Below are positions 42,725 through 52,731 of a DNA stretch of 64,000 bases, piece by piece. Numbering within the stretch: position 1 is the stretch's first letter; each line of letters begins with the position of its first letter. A program made the translations under genes and the position numbers. The DNA is from Acidobacteriota bacterium. GTDB taxonomy: Bacteria; Pseudomonadota; Alphaproteobacteria; Caulobacterales; Hyphomonadaceae. The stretch covers positions 992,001 through 1,056,000 of the forward strand of contig JADJRB010000001.1 of assembly GCA_016712445.1 (NCBI GenBank). The letters are read 5' to 3'. The notes beneath the pieces are model-generated. The model saw only the letters and a list, made by a program, of their open reading frames with translations. It searched no databases and had not been told where the DNA came from.

Positions 42725-42828
42725 GCTCATCCTGAGCGAAGTCGAAGGATGGGCCACGCCGTGCTGCAGCAGCCCGGCGCGTCCTACGGCCCTCATCCCG
42801 AGCCTGCCGAACGCCGCTCAGGATGAGC
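42725..42828. repeat. Dispersed inverted repeat pair (14 bp arms)
   Basis: GCTCATCCTGAGCG (42725-42738) is exactly inverted at 42815-42828, with 76 bases between. The left copy continues as the common intergenic motif cctgagcgaagtcgaaggatg, itself a palindrome. It belongs to the noncoding stretch 42694-43121, which carries no credible gene. Confidence 0.75.
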
Positions 42829-42897
42829 CGTCCGCAGACCCGGCGCGGCGCTTCTTGCCCCCAAGGCACCCTTCCTGCCCCCCCAAGGAGGAAAGTC

Positions 42898-43121
42898 GTG
42901 CTGCCAGGGTGATGCCCCTCGCAGCCCACCGGCCACGGAGCACTCCCCTCTCCCCTGTTTGGGAAAGGTGCCGCCAGAGTGACGCCCCAGGCGCCCCTCC
43001 GGTCCGGAAGCCACGCTGCCCCGGAGAAGACGTTGCCAGAGTGATGCCTGAAGCGCCCCTCCGGCCAGCCCATCCCTCGCCGTCTCCCCCTCAATGGAAG
43101 AGGTGCTGCCAGGGTGATGCC
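42898..43121. repeat. Four imperfect ~67-bp repeats
   Basis: The phrase GTGCTGCCAGRGTGATGCC recurs at about 42898, 42968, 43031 and 43102 (spacings about 70, 63 and 71). Each of the first three copies is followed by a GCGCCCCTCCGGYC-like block or its variant and a GGGGGAGA/GGAAGA-like end. The unit does not code in a constant frame. The last copy runs into the stop codon of the 43122-43490 gene. With the pair at 42725-42828 it fills the gene-free stretch 42694-43121. Confidence 0.7.
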
Positions 43122-43490
43122 TCAGGGAAGCGCTTCCATCAGTTTACGGACGATTTCCTGCCGCACCTTCCAGCTGAGCCAGGCCTTGTCCATGCGGGAG
43201 AGCCAGTGCGAATTCACCGCCGATTGTTCGGCGCCCAGCACCCTCGGCTTCGGCAGCACGCGCTGTCCGAGGACCGCGACCACATGCGCGATCTCCTCCG
43301 GGCTCGCGAAATGGAGTTCATGCCCGCGATGTTCGAGCGTCCACAGCGGATACCCCTTCCCCGGGACCGGCGCCGGGAACGGCGGGTCGAACACCGTCGC
43401 GCTGTAATGGCCGGCGTCCACGCCCCGGTGCACGAACCGGCTCACCGGCGTGCGCGGCGAGTCCGGCACATGCTCCAGCCGCAGGCGCAA
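43122..43490 (-). CDS. Hypothetical protein, 122 aa
   Basis: Soluble protein with recognisable fold-like alternation: VDAGHYSATVFDPPFPAPVP, YPLWTLEHRGHELHFASPEE, then helices IAHVVAVLGQRVLPKPR and HWLSRMDKAWLSWKVRQEIV. The start must be TTG 43490 (or GTG 43472). It lies one codon past the TAG of the lipoprotein gene and in the same frame, so both may belong to one transcript or, less likely, to one interrupted gene. The stop lies inside the last copy of the ~67-bp repeat. I do not recognise the family. Confidence 0.65.
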   Translation of the reverse strand: MRLRLEHVPDSPRTPVSRFVHRGVDAGHYSATVFDPPFPAPVPGKGYPLWTLEHRGHELHFASPEEIAHVVAVLGQRVLPKPRVLGAEQSAVNSHWLSRMDKAWLSWKVRQEIVRKLMEALP

Positions 43491-43493
43491 GCG

Positions 43494-44081
43494 CTAGTCC
43501 CACCCCCACGGCGCCGGCGGCGCATCGACCGGGCGGGACGTGTCGAACTCCAGCCGGAAGTGTCGCTCCGGCCGCTTCAGCTCATAGGCAAATACGTTGG
43601 CACCCGGATCAATCTCGATGGCCCAGACATTCGTTTTCGACACCGGAATGCCCTCGGCATCGAACAGCGCCTTGGTCGCCTCGTCGGCCGGGAATTCCTG
43701 CCGCAGCGCGTCCGGCGGCGAGGCGGAAAAGCCGCCATACAGGGTCAGGGAGTCGGGCTCGCCGTCGTCGTGCCGGTGGTCATGGCGCAGCTCCCATGCC
43801 TCGCCCACCTGCATCAGCACCCAGGTGCGCGAGCGGTTCTCGCCGACATGCAGGGGGATCTCGAAAAGGCCGGGCTCGCAGCCCCGCACATGCATCACCA
43901 CCCGCTCCGCCCGCCAGGGGTCGTCGGCCGCGTCCGTCGTCACGATCCGCCCCTCGAAGGCCTCGCCGCACAGCGGCGCCAGCGCCGTCTCGAAGCCGGA
44001 TCGAGAAGGCGCCTCCGGCCCGCTCGCGCAGGCGGTGATCACAAGGGCAAAGGCGGGGGCAACAGCCAGTCTGAAAAGCAT
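43494..44081 (-). CDS. Predicted lipoprotein, 195 aa
   Basis: Secreted lipoprotein: MLFRLAVAPAFALVITAC carries a short basic start, a hydrophobic core and lipobox ITAC (Cys18). The mature part is beta-rich with several conserved-looking polar strands (GEAFEGRIVTTDAADDPW, RTWVLMQVGEAWELRHDHRH, HFRLEFDTSRPVD). ATG 44081 was preferred to ATG 44111 because it starts the signal peptide. It follows ftsH by 51 bases on the same strand. Function unknown. Confidence 0.8.
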   Translation of the reverse strand: MLFRLAVAPAFALVITACASGPEAPSRSGFETALAPLCGEAFEGRIVTTDAADDPWRAERVVMHVRGCEPGLFEIPLHVGENRSRTWVLMQVGEAWELRHDHRHDDGEPDSLTLYGGFSASPPDALRQEFPADEATKALFDAEGIPVSKTNVWAIEIDPGANVFAYELKRPERHFRLEFDTSRPVDAPPAPWGWD

Positions 44082-44132
44082 GAAGCCCAGCCTAGAAGGG
44101 CCGGGCTTCAAAGGAAAGATGGGGGCGGCGCG

Positions 44133-46036
<1,904 letters not shown>

Positions 46037-46040
<4 letters not shown>

Positions 46041-47188
46041 GGATCGTCCCGATCAGAAGATACAGTTTCGCCGGTGAAGATAGGCACCAATGCCTTTAAA
46101 AACGACTCCTTTCCGCTGCGACTTTCAGTTTCTTTCGCAGAATTGAGGAAAAGACGCCGGAAAGCGGCGAGCCGGCTGGCGATCTGGGTGGTTGTCTGGC
46201 GGTCGCCGGCGCGCGCGACCTCGTCGGTGAGGTACATCCGGTCGCCCGTCTTGCGCACCCGGACTCCGGCAAGGGTGGCGCCTTTGAAGTTGGCTGGGTC
46301 CAACAAACGGATTGAAAGGTTTGCGAGGCTTTCCGAACGGGCCGGTGTTTCGCGGCCCGAAACGCACTGGATGAGGATGCCGAGGGCGCGGGCGGCACGT
46401 TCGGGCGAGAGGCCGTTGAAGCGGGCGCGCAGGCCGGGCGCGAGGAAAGGGGCGACCTCGTCGTCCATCCAGCGGGCGAGCAAGGCATCCTCGAGCGCGC
46501 GCAGGCGGGCGAGGTGGCCCTGGCAGGCCGCTATACGTTCGGCGAGGCCCGGATGGGCCGCCAGCAGCGCGCGGACGCGGACGCGCTCGAAGGCCGGATC
46601 TTCGTTCGATGGGTCTTCGGCCCAGACGGCCCCCTGCCCTGCCAGCCAGCCCCGCAGGTCCGGCCGCGTTTCGCCGAGCAGCGGCCGCGCAATCCAGATG
46701 CCGTCGCCCTCCGGCCAGACGGGGGACAGGGACAACCGGCGCATGCCGGCGAGGCCGTACCAGCCTGAGCCTTGCCGGGCCCGCATCAGGAAGGTTTCGG
46801 CCTGGTCGGAGGCAGTGTGGCCGGTGAGCAGCAGGCGGCCGCCCGCAGCTTTCAGTGCGCCGGCGAGCAAGGCATGGCGGCCGCGGCGGGCCGCCGACTG
46901 GCGGAGGACAGGTGCGGCCCACACCAGCGTGCGGTGGCTGAGCCCGAGACCCTGGCAAACGGCACCAACCGCCTCGGCTTCGGCGGCGGCAGCCGGACGC
47001 AGCTTGTGGTCGACCGTGAAAACGGCGAGAGCCGCGCCGCGCGCTCGTGCCCAGTCATGCGCGAGGTGAAGCAATGCCATTGAATCGCTGCCGCCGGAGA
47101 CGGCAAGGCCAATGGGGCCTGCGCGGATATCTTCAGGGACCGCCGCAAGCGCGGCGTCGAAGCGGGCCGTCAGTCCTAGTTCTTGCAC
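46037..47188 (-). CDS. tilS: tRNA(Ile)-lysidine synthetase
   Basis: Modifies the wobble cytidine of the CAU-anticodon tRNA-Ile to lysidine, switching it to read AUA and be charged with isoleucine. The N-terminal PP-loop ATP site is LAVSGGSDSMALLHLA, followed by FTVDHKLRP, LLLTGHTASDQAETFLMRAR and AEDPSNEDPAFERVRVR. The C-terminal domain is short (383 residues in total versus 432 in E. coli). The GTG start at 47188 overlaps the end of cpoB by 13 bases. Essential gene; part of the pal-cpoB-tilS-ftsH run. Confidence 0.95.
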
Positions 47189-48129
47189 CCGGACCTTGTC
47201 CGCTCGACCGCGGCGAGATCGCGCACGACCTTGGAGGCGTCGGGATAGCGCTTCGGCAGCGCGTCCAGCGCCGTGCAGGCCTTGTCAGTCTCGCCGACGA
47301 ACCGCATGGCGCGGGCAAGGCGCACGAGCGCATCCGGCGCGCGCACATCATCCGGGTACGAACGGATCATGGTGGTATAGGCCGCGCCGGCATCGGCGTA
47401 GGCCTTTTGCTGGTGGAGCGCTTCGCCGAGCCAGAAGTAGGCCTCGCCGGCTTGCGGATCCTTGCCGAACTTGTCGATGAAAGACTGGAAGGCCTCTTCG
47501 GCGCCGGCATAGTCGAGCCGGATCAGGCGGGCCTTCGCTTCGGCGAAGAGCGGGCCGGCTTCACCCGGAAGCGCCGTGGCCGGCAGGGTGCCGAGCGAGC
47601 CTTCCGGCAGGCTGGAGCCGGTGGGCGCCAGCTGGGCCGGGCCCGAGCTGTCGACGCCGCGGCCATTGGCGGGCACGCCGCCCTGCCCGAAATATTGCGG
47701 GGTTTGCGGCGAGGTATCGGCGGAGGAATAGGTTTCGGGCTCCGGCTCTGGCTCTATGCCGAGCATGACCTGCAGGCCGGTGATGGCGCGGGCCTGACGG
47801 TCCAGCGTCTCGCGCATGGCGGCGGCGTCACGCGCGAGGGTCTCGTTGTCGCTCATCAGGTTGTTGTTGGTATCGCGCGCCTGGCCGAGCTCGTATTCGA
47901 GCGCCTCGACGCGGCCGCTGAGCGTGCCGACCTGTTCCTCGAGCCGGTTGAACTGCACCAGCATGTCTGCCGATTGCTGCCGGGCCTGGTCGACCTGAAC
48001 CGAGAGGTCACCGGTGGTGACACCTTTCGAGATCGGCGCGCCGCGCGCCGGATAGGTGACCGTCTGCGCGGTAGACGGAATGACCATCAGGCCGGCAACG
48101 GCAAGACTCGTCAGGGCGGTTTTCAGCAT
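47176..48129 (-). CDS. cpoB: Tol-Pal coordinator CpoB (YbgF)
   Basis: Periplasmic partner of TolA that coordinates outer-membrane constriction with peptidoglycan synthesis at division. It has a signal peptide (MLKTALTSLAVAGLMVIPSTAQ), an N-terminal coiled coil (VQVDQARQQSADMLVQFNRL to about 110), a proline- and glycine-rich linker, and C-terminal TPR repeats (AEEAFQSFIDKFGKDPQAGE; ADAGAAYTTMIRSYPDDVRA). ATG 48129 has GGAGG 9 bases upstream; the longer frame is noncoding. 317 residues. It lies 117 bases after pal and overlaps tilS by 13 bases. Confidence 0.93.
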   Translation of the reverse strand: MLKTALTSLAVAGLMVIPSTAQTVTYPARGAPISKGVTTGDLSVQVDQARQQSADMLVQFNRLEEQVGTLSGRVEALEYELGQARDTNNNLMSDNETLARDAAAMRETLDRQARAITGLQVMLGIEPEPEPETYSSADTSPQTPQYFGQGGVPANGRGVDSSGPAQLAPTGSSLPEGSLGTLPATALPGEAGPLFAEAKARLIRLDYAGAEEAFQSFIDKFGKDPQAGEAYFWLGEALHQQKAYADAGAAYTTMIRSYPDDVRAPDALVRLARAMRFVGETDKACTALDALPKRYPDASKVVRDLAAVERTRSGCKN

Positions 48130-48246
48130 GGCGGGAAGCCTCCGGCGATAAGCGAACTGGGCAGGGAGCACGTCATTAAATGGAACAGCCGGGGCCAAAT
48201 TATGGCGCCCGGCTGCCCGAATCATCTGCTTTTGGCAGTCCAGACG

Positions 48247-48786
48247 TTAGCTGGTGGCGCCCGAAACGATCTGCGTCCAGCCGTTGCGGTTCAGGGCCCA
48301 GGACTGGTCGTTGGAGCCGGCAACCACCGGACGCTCCTTGCCATAGGACACCGTGTCGATGCGCGAAGCGCTGACGCCAAGGCTGACGAGGTATTCTTTC
48401 ACCGCGTTGGCACGGCGCTCGCCGAGGGCGAGGTTGTACTCACGCGTGCCGCGCTCGTCGCAGTTGCCGGCGATCAGGACGCGGACGTTCGGGTAGGAAG
48501 CCAGCCAGGCGGCCTGACGTTTCAGGATGTCCTGGTCTTCCGAGTCGAGGCGGTACTGGTCGAGGTCGAAGTACACGCGCTCGCCGACGTTGACGCGGAA
48601 ATCTTCGAGCGAACCCGGGGCGATCGAGGATTCGACCACCGGATCGGTTTTCACGGTTTCAACGACTTCTTCGACCGGCTTGGTGACTTCGGCCGGTTTG
48701 GTTTCTTCGACCGGTTTCGGCTTCGAGGCGCATGCGCCCGTGGCGAGAAGCGCGGCGGCAGCAGTGACTTTCAGGAATGTTTGCAT
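48247..48786 (-). CDS. pal: Peptidoglycan-associated lipoprotein Pal
   Basis: Outer-membrane lipoprotein that binds diaminopimelate-containing peptidoglycan and is moved by TolA/TolB during constriction. The signal peptide ends in lipobox ATGAC (Cys19), then a Pro/Val/Glu-rich linker of about 40 residues. The OmpA-type peptidoglycan-binding domain shows YFDLDQYRLDSEDQDILKRQ, VRVLIAGNCDERGTREYNLA and LGERRANAVKEYL. TTAGGAG lies 9 bases before the ATG. tolB is upstream (207-base gap), cpoB downstream. Confidence 0.96.
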   Translation of the reverse strand: MQTFLKVTAAAALLATGACASKPKPVEETKPAEVTKPVEEVVETVKTDPVVESSIAPGSLEDFRVNVGERVYFDLDQYRLDSEDQDILKRQAAWLASYPNVRVLIAGNCDERGTREYNLALGERRANAVKEYLVSLGVSASRIDTVSYGKERPVVAGSNDQSWALNRNGWTQIVSGATS

Positions 48787-48993
48787 GTGTCGGGGCTCCT
48801 AAGGAATGGACGATGCGATTGGCGTGTTAGGAGAAGATGCTTTCCGACCCCTGAACAATCCAACACTTACTCCATAATCCGGCCAAATTGGGACGACAAT
48901 CGCATGGCGCACCAAATCAGGCAGAATCATGGCTACGTGCACGGGTTAGCAGGCGCAACAAAGTACGCCTGCTTAATTCCCGGTAATGTGCAG

Positions 48994-50349
48994 TTATTGC
49001 AGCAGCGGAGACCATGCCGGATCCGATGCGTCCGTCTGCGTTGTGACGCGGCGTTCGTTGCGGCCAGAGAGGTCAACCGACCAGAGCTGCGGGCTCGCGC
49101 CAGGACGTGCCTCGCGGAAGTAGATGATGACGCGACCGTTGGGTGACCAGTCCGGACCTTCGTCGAGATAGGCTTCGGTGAGGAGGCGTTCGCCCTTCCC
49201 GTCCGTGCCGATGACGCCGATGTAGAACTTGCCGCCTTCCTGCTTCGTGAAGGCGATCAGGTCACCGCGCGGCGACCAGACGGGCGTCGAGTAGCGGCCC
49301 TTGCCGAAGGTGATGCGGCAGGCGGTGTCGCTGCCGCCGCCCGGGCAGGTGCGCTTCGATTTGTCGGTGTTCATGATGTAGAGCTGGGGCGTGCCGCCGC
49401 GGTCGGAGTTGAAGACCACCGACTTGCCGTCCGGCGACATCGAGGGCGAGGTGTCGATCGCCGGATGGTCGGTCAGGCGGTCGGATTCGCGGGTGCGCAG
49501 GTTCATGATGTAGATGTCGGTATTGCCGCGCTGGGCCTGGCTGAGCAGGACCGACTGGCCATCACGCGAGAAGCGCGGAGCGAAGGTCATGCCGGGGAAG
49601 TTGCCGAGCAGTTCCTGGCGTCCGGTCTCGATGTTGAAGAGATAGACGCGCGGCTTGCCGCCTTCATACGACATGTAGGTGATTTCCTGCGCCGAGGGCG
49701 AGAAGCGCGGGGTGAGCACCGTGGAGCGGCCGGAGGTGAGGTATTGCTGGCCGGCGCCGTCGGAATCCATGATCGCGAGGCGTTTGACGCGCTCGGTCTT
49801 GGGGCCGGTCTCGGCGATGTAGACGATGCGCGTGTCGAAGTACGGGTCCTCGCCGGTGAGGCGCGTGTAGATCGAGTCGGCGATCTTGTGGGCGATGCGG
49901 CGCCAGTTCTCCGGCGTCGTGGTAAGCCGGCGGCCGGGCTCGCCGTTGATGCGCATCAGTTCGCCGCCATAGATGTCCCAGAGGCGGAAGGAGACGGCGA
50001 CCTTGCCGTCGGCCTGTTCCTCGAAGGTGCCGACGACGAGGCCCTCGGTCTTGATGATCTTCCAGTCGGCGAAGCGTGGCTCGGCATTAATGTTGAGGTC
50101 GCGCTGGATGAAGGAGGCCGGGTTCTGCAGGTCGAACAGGCCGGTGGAGGCAAGGTCGGCGCGGACGACATCGACGATCTGCTTCGCCATCTCGGAGTTG
50201 GCGCCGGTGACCTGGAAGTCCGGGATGGCGATGGGGGTGGGCTGGAAATTGCCTTCGTCGACCCGGACGCGCAGCTGCGCGGAGGCCGGGGCAACGAGGC
50301 CGAGCGCGATCAGCGCTGCGGCGAGGACGTGCCGGAAATAATGCATCAT
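48994..50349 (-). CDS. tolB: Tol-Pal periplasmic beta-propeller TolB
   Basis: Periplasmic protein that binds Pal and competes with its peptidoglycan binding; TolA pulls it off. It has a signal peptide (MMHYFRHVLAAALIALGLVA, cleaved near APASAQ), an N-terminal alpha/beta domain (to about 170) and five to six WD40-like TolB repeats, for example RSTVLTPRFSPSAQEITYMS, TDHPAIDTSPSMSPDGKSVV and PVWSPRGDLIAFTKQEGGKF. 451 residues. AAAAGGAG precedes the paired start codons (50349 and 50346). It lies 32 bases downstream of tolA. Confidence 0.96.
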   Translation of the reverse strand: MMHYFRHVLAAALIALGLVAPASAQLRVRVDEGNFQPTPIAIPDFQVTGANSEMAKQIVDVVRADLASTGLFDLQNPASFIQRDLNINAEPRFADWKIIKTEGLVVGTFEEQADGKVAVSFRLWDIYGGELMRINGEPGRRLTTTPENWRRIAHKIADSIYTRLTGEDPYFDTRIVYIAETGPKTERVKRLAIMDSDGAGQQYLTSGRSTVLTPRFSPSAQEITYMSYEGGKPRVYLFNIETGRQELLGNFPGMTFAPRFSRDGQSVLLSQAQRGNTDIYIMNLRTRESDRLTDHPAIDTSPSMSPDGKSVVFNSDRGGTPQLYIMNTDKSKRTCPGGGSDTACRITFGKGRYSTPVWSPRGDLIAFTKQEGGKFYIGVIGTDGKGERLLTEAYLDEGPDWSPNGRVIIYFREARPGASPQLWSVDLSGRNERRVTTQTDASDPAWSPLLQ

Positions 50350-50381
50350 ACCATCAAACTCCTTTTCTGAGTGTCGCGCGA

Positions 50382-51296
50382 TCAGTCAGTGGGCCGACCA
50401 ATCGTCACGACGATGTCTTTCCATTCATCATATGATTCTGGGGGCAGCTTGTAAGGGGCGCACTTGCGCACCGCGAGGAAGGCCCGGTCGTAGACGAGGC
50501 CGGCGCGCCCGACCGGACGCGAGCGGGGGCTGACGGCCGTGGCATTGCCATCGAGCGAGCCGTCGGCGTTGAGCGAGAGGCGGATCTCGACATCGATCTG
50601 GTCCGCCTCCGGAAGGTCGTCGCTGGGGCGCCAGCAATAGCCGATCTGGCGCTTCAACGCGGCTTGCAGCGACGCGGTGCTGCCGGTCTTGTCCCCTGCC
50701 CCTTCGCGGTCGCGGTCGGCATTGCCGAGGGCGGGCCGGTCGTCGGCCTCCTGAGGCGTCTTTGCGCGGTCGGCGCGGCGGTCCTGGAGGGCCTTGTCGA
50801 AGTCGTTGAGGAAGTCGAGGTCGTCCTTCTTCGGCTCCTTCTTGGGCGGGTCCTTCTTGATCAGGGGATCAGGCTTCTTCTTTTCCGGCTCTTTTTTCGG
50901 CTCGGGTTTCTTTTCCGGCACCTTCGGTTCTGGCTTCTCCTGCGGGAGCGGGACTTCCTCTTCGGGCTCGGCGACCTCTTCCTCGGGCGGCTCTGCCACC
51001 GGGGGCTCGATCTCCTCCTCCGGCGGGGTCACGGCCTCCTCCTTCGGGTCCGGCGACTTGCGCAGCTCGGACACGTTGGAGACGAGGCCGACATCCTCGA
51101 AGTCGATCGGCAGTTCGGCGGAGGTTGCGCACTCCGGCAACTGCATGACGATCTCGATGGAGCGGATGCCGGGGTTCTCGCGGCGCAGCTTCTCGATCGC
51201 GCGGTCACAGTCCGATGACGGCGACGGCCACGACATCATCGCCATGGCCAGCACGCTGGCATGGACGAGCGTCGAGACGGTGAAACCGCGGATCAT
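50382..51296 (-). CDS. tolA: TolA-type energy-transducing protein
   Basis: Inner-membrane protein linking TolQR to TolB/Pal. It has one N-terminal membrane segment (about 4-23, FTVSTLVHASVLAMAMMSWP), then a Glu/Pro/Lys-rich periplasmic stalk (about 85-170: PPEEEIEPPVAEPPEEE, PEPKKEPEKKKPDP) and a C-terminal domain (RQIGYCWRPSDDLPEADQID; FLAVRKCAPYKLPPESYDEW). It is short (304 residues; E. coli TolA has 421), as in other alphaproteobacteria. Two cysteines (CWRP, KCAP) may pair. Located between tolR (16 bases) and tolB. ATG 51296 starts the membrane segment; the longer frame overlaps tolR. Confidence 0.9.
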   Translation of the reverse strand: MIRGFTVSTLVHASVLAMAMMSWPSPSSDCDRAIEKLRRENPGIRSIEIVMQLPECATSAELPIDFEDVGLVSNVSELRKSPDPKEEAVTPPEEEIEPPVAEPPEEEVAEPEEEVPLPQEKPEPKVPEKKPEPKKEPEKKKPDPLIKKDPPKKEPKKDDLDFLNDFDKALQDRRADRAKTPQEADDRPALGNADRDREGAGDKTGSTASLQAALKRQIGYCWRPSDDLPEADQIDVEIRLSLNADGSLDGNATAVSPRSRPVGRAGLVYDRAFLAVRKCAPYKLPPESYDEWKDIVVTIGRPTD

Positions 51297-51312
51297 CGGG
51301 CGCCGGGGCTCC

Positions 51313-51750
51313 TTACTTCTTCTGTTCGGTGATGAAGGACATGCGCGTGTAGCCCGCACGGCGGACTTCGGCGGTCACTTCCATCACGACGCCGTAGGGC
51401 ACGTCCTGGTCGGCGTAGAGGTAGACCTGCTTGTCATATCCCTCGCCGACGATGGCGGAGAGCTGGGCGGCGAGGTCTTCGGGCCGGATCTCGGTCTGCT
51501 GGATGAGGACCGTGCCGTCCTCGCGGACCCAGAGCGTCAGGGGCGCGTCGTTCGCCTCAGACTTGAGGGGCGCGGACGTGGTCTTCGGCAGGTTGACCTC
51601 CTCGCCGCGGATCAGCAACGGCGCGGTGACCATGAACACGATGAGCAGCACGAGCATGACGTCGACGAAGGGCGTGACGTTGATCTCGGCATTCAGGGCG
51701 CGCCGGCCGCGCCGCCCACCTTTTCCGCCGGAACCGAGGATGAGACCCAT
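51313..51750 (-). CDS. tolR: TolR (ExbD/TolR family)
   Basis: Inner-membrane component of the TolQR proton motor. One membrane segment (about 20-42) in INVTPFVDVMLVLLIVFMVT carries the proton-channel aspartate (D in FVDVMLVLL). The periplasmic domain ends in MEVTAEVRRAGYTRMSFITE. At 145 residues it is typical. It follows tolQ by 6 bases. A glycine/arginine-rich start (LILGSGGKGGRRGRR) is a common alphaproteobacterial feature. Confidence 0.95.
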   Translation of the reverse strand: MGLILGSGGKGGRRGRRALNAEINVTPFVDVMLVLLIVFMVTAPLLIRGEEVNLPKTTSAPLKSEANDAPLTLWVREDGTVLIQQTEIRPEDLAAQLSAIVGEGYDKQVYLYADQDVPYGVVMEVTAEVRRAGYTRMSFITEQKK

Positions 51751-51756
51751 GGCGCC

Positions 51757-52470
51757 CTAGTCCCGCGTTGCATCGGAAGCCCGGCGCGAGAGGCGCACGA
51801 GGACGTCCTGGGAGAAGGTGTCGAGCTGGTCGCCGAGCTTGGTCAGGTCGGAGGTGAACTTGTTGTAGAAGATGACCGCCGGGATGGCGGCGACGAGGCC
51901 GAGGCCGGTGGCGAAGAGGGCTTCGGCAATCGGGCCGGCGACGGTGCCGAGGCTGGTATCCTGCGCTTCGGCGATGTTGAGGAAGGCGTTCATAATGCCC
52001 CAAACGGTGCCGAAGAGGCCGATGAAGGGCGAGGCCGAGCCGATGGTAGCGAGGACGGAGAGGCCGTTGCCGGCGCGGCCGACTTCGCGGTCGACGGCGG
52101 CGCGCATCGAGCGTTCGGCGCGCATCACGATGGCCGAGGCCTCAGCCGGCGTGGGCAGCGACTTGCCGGCATCCTGCCATTCGCGCGAGGCGGAGACGAA
52201 GACGCGGCTGGCGGGATCCTTGGCGCCCTGGCCGGGGCGCAGGTCAAAGTCGCCGGCGCGGCCGTTCCAGAAGGCTTCCTCGAAGGCGCGCGACGACTTC
52301 TTCAGCGCGCCGAGCGAAAACAGCTTTTCGCCGATCACGATCCAGGACCAGATCGAGGCGAGCAGCAGGATGGCGAGCACGACCTTGACGACCGGGTCGG
52401 CATCTCCCAGCAGCGAAAACAACGAGAAGTCGCCGCTGTGTGCAACCGTGCCGATGGATTCGTTTTCCAT
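51757..52470 (-). CDS. tolQ: TolQ (MotA/TolQ/ExbB proton channel family)
   Basis: Proton-channel subunit of the Tol motor. Three membrane segments are visible: VVKVVLAILLLASIWSWIVI, ATIGSASPFIGLFGTVWGIM and PIAEALFATGLGLVAAIPAV, with the large cytoplasmic loop between the first and second. The conserved SPFIGLFGTVWGIMNAF and LGLVAAIPAVIFYN match TolQ/ExbB. ATG 52470 has GGGAGA at 9 bases and gives 237 residues; TTG 52488 is the longer alternative. First gene of tolQ-tolR-tolA-tolB-pal-cpoB-tilS-ftsH on this strand. Confidence 0.95.
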   Translation of the reverse strand: MENESIGTVAHSGDFSLFSLLGDADPVVKVVLAILLLASIWSWIVIGEKLFSLGALKKSSRAFEEAFWNGRAGDFDLRPGQGAKDPASRVFVSASREWQDAGKSLPTPAEASAIVMRAERSMRAAVDREVGRAGNGLSVLATIGSASPFIGLFGTVWGIMNAFLNIAEAQDTSLGTVAGPIAEALFATGLGLVAAIPAVIFYNKFTSDLTKLGDQLDTFSQDVLVRLSRRASDATRD

Positions 52471-52648
52471 GAACGAAAAGTCTCCCAAGCTTCATCAGGG
52501 CGCCCGGCGCCCGCGGGTTAGGCGGTAATAGGATTCGGTCCCGGGCAATGCGCAAAGGCCGCGTGTACACGACCTTCTTTCGAGTCCAAATCCGGCAGAA
52601 ACACGGCGTGTACCGGGCTTTGCGCAGTCAGTTATGGCTTAAACACCA

Positions 52649-52681
52649 AGGGTTAAGGCTTCGTGGCAAATTGTTAACCCT
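52649..52681. promoter_or_regulatory. TTAA-containing inverted repeat upstream of tolQ
   Basis: AGGGTTAA (52649-52656) and TTAACCCT (52674-52681) form an 8-bp dyad with 17 bases between, about 180 bases upstream of tolQ. A further TTAA is at 52639-52642. TTAA pairs recall the CtrA cell-cycle regulator box (TTAA-N7-TTAA), but the spacings here are 10 and 17, so the match is weak. A 7-bp hairpin (TGCCTGC/GCAGGCA) follows near 52705-52721 and may end ybgC transcription. Confidence 0.35.
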
Positions 52682-52731
52682 GACCGGCGTTCCGGGGGCA
52701 GCCTTGCCTGCGTTGCAGGCATCCCGACGGG

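Noticed and set aside
42690..43094. 134-codon minus-strand ORF across the repeats
   Set aside because: Its repeated HHSG/GVTLAAP phrases only mirror the DNA repeats; the frame shifts between copies and there is no ribosome site.
42898..43121. Possible CRISPR array
   Set aside because: Repeats are imperfect, about 67 bp apart with partly similar spacers, and no cas genes apart from a stand-alone Cas2-fold protein are present.
50382..52470. ExbB-ExbD-TonB system for the receptors
   Set aside because: Gene order tolQ-tolR-tolA-tolB-pal-cpoB and the flanking ybgC identify the Tol-Pal system instead.
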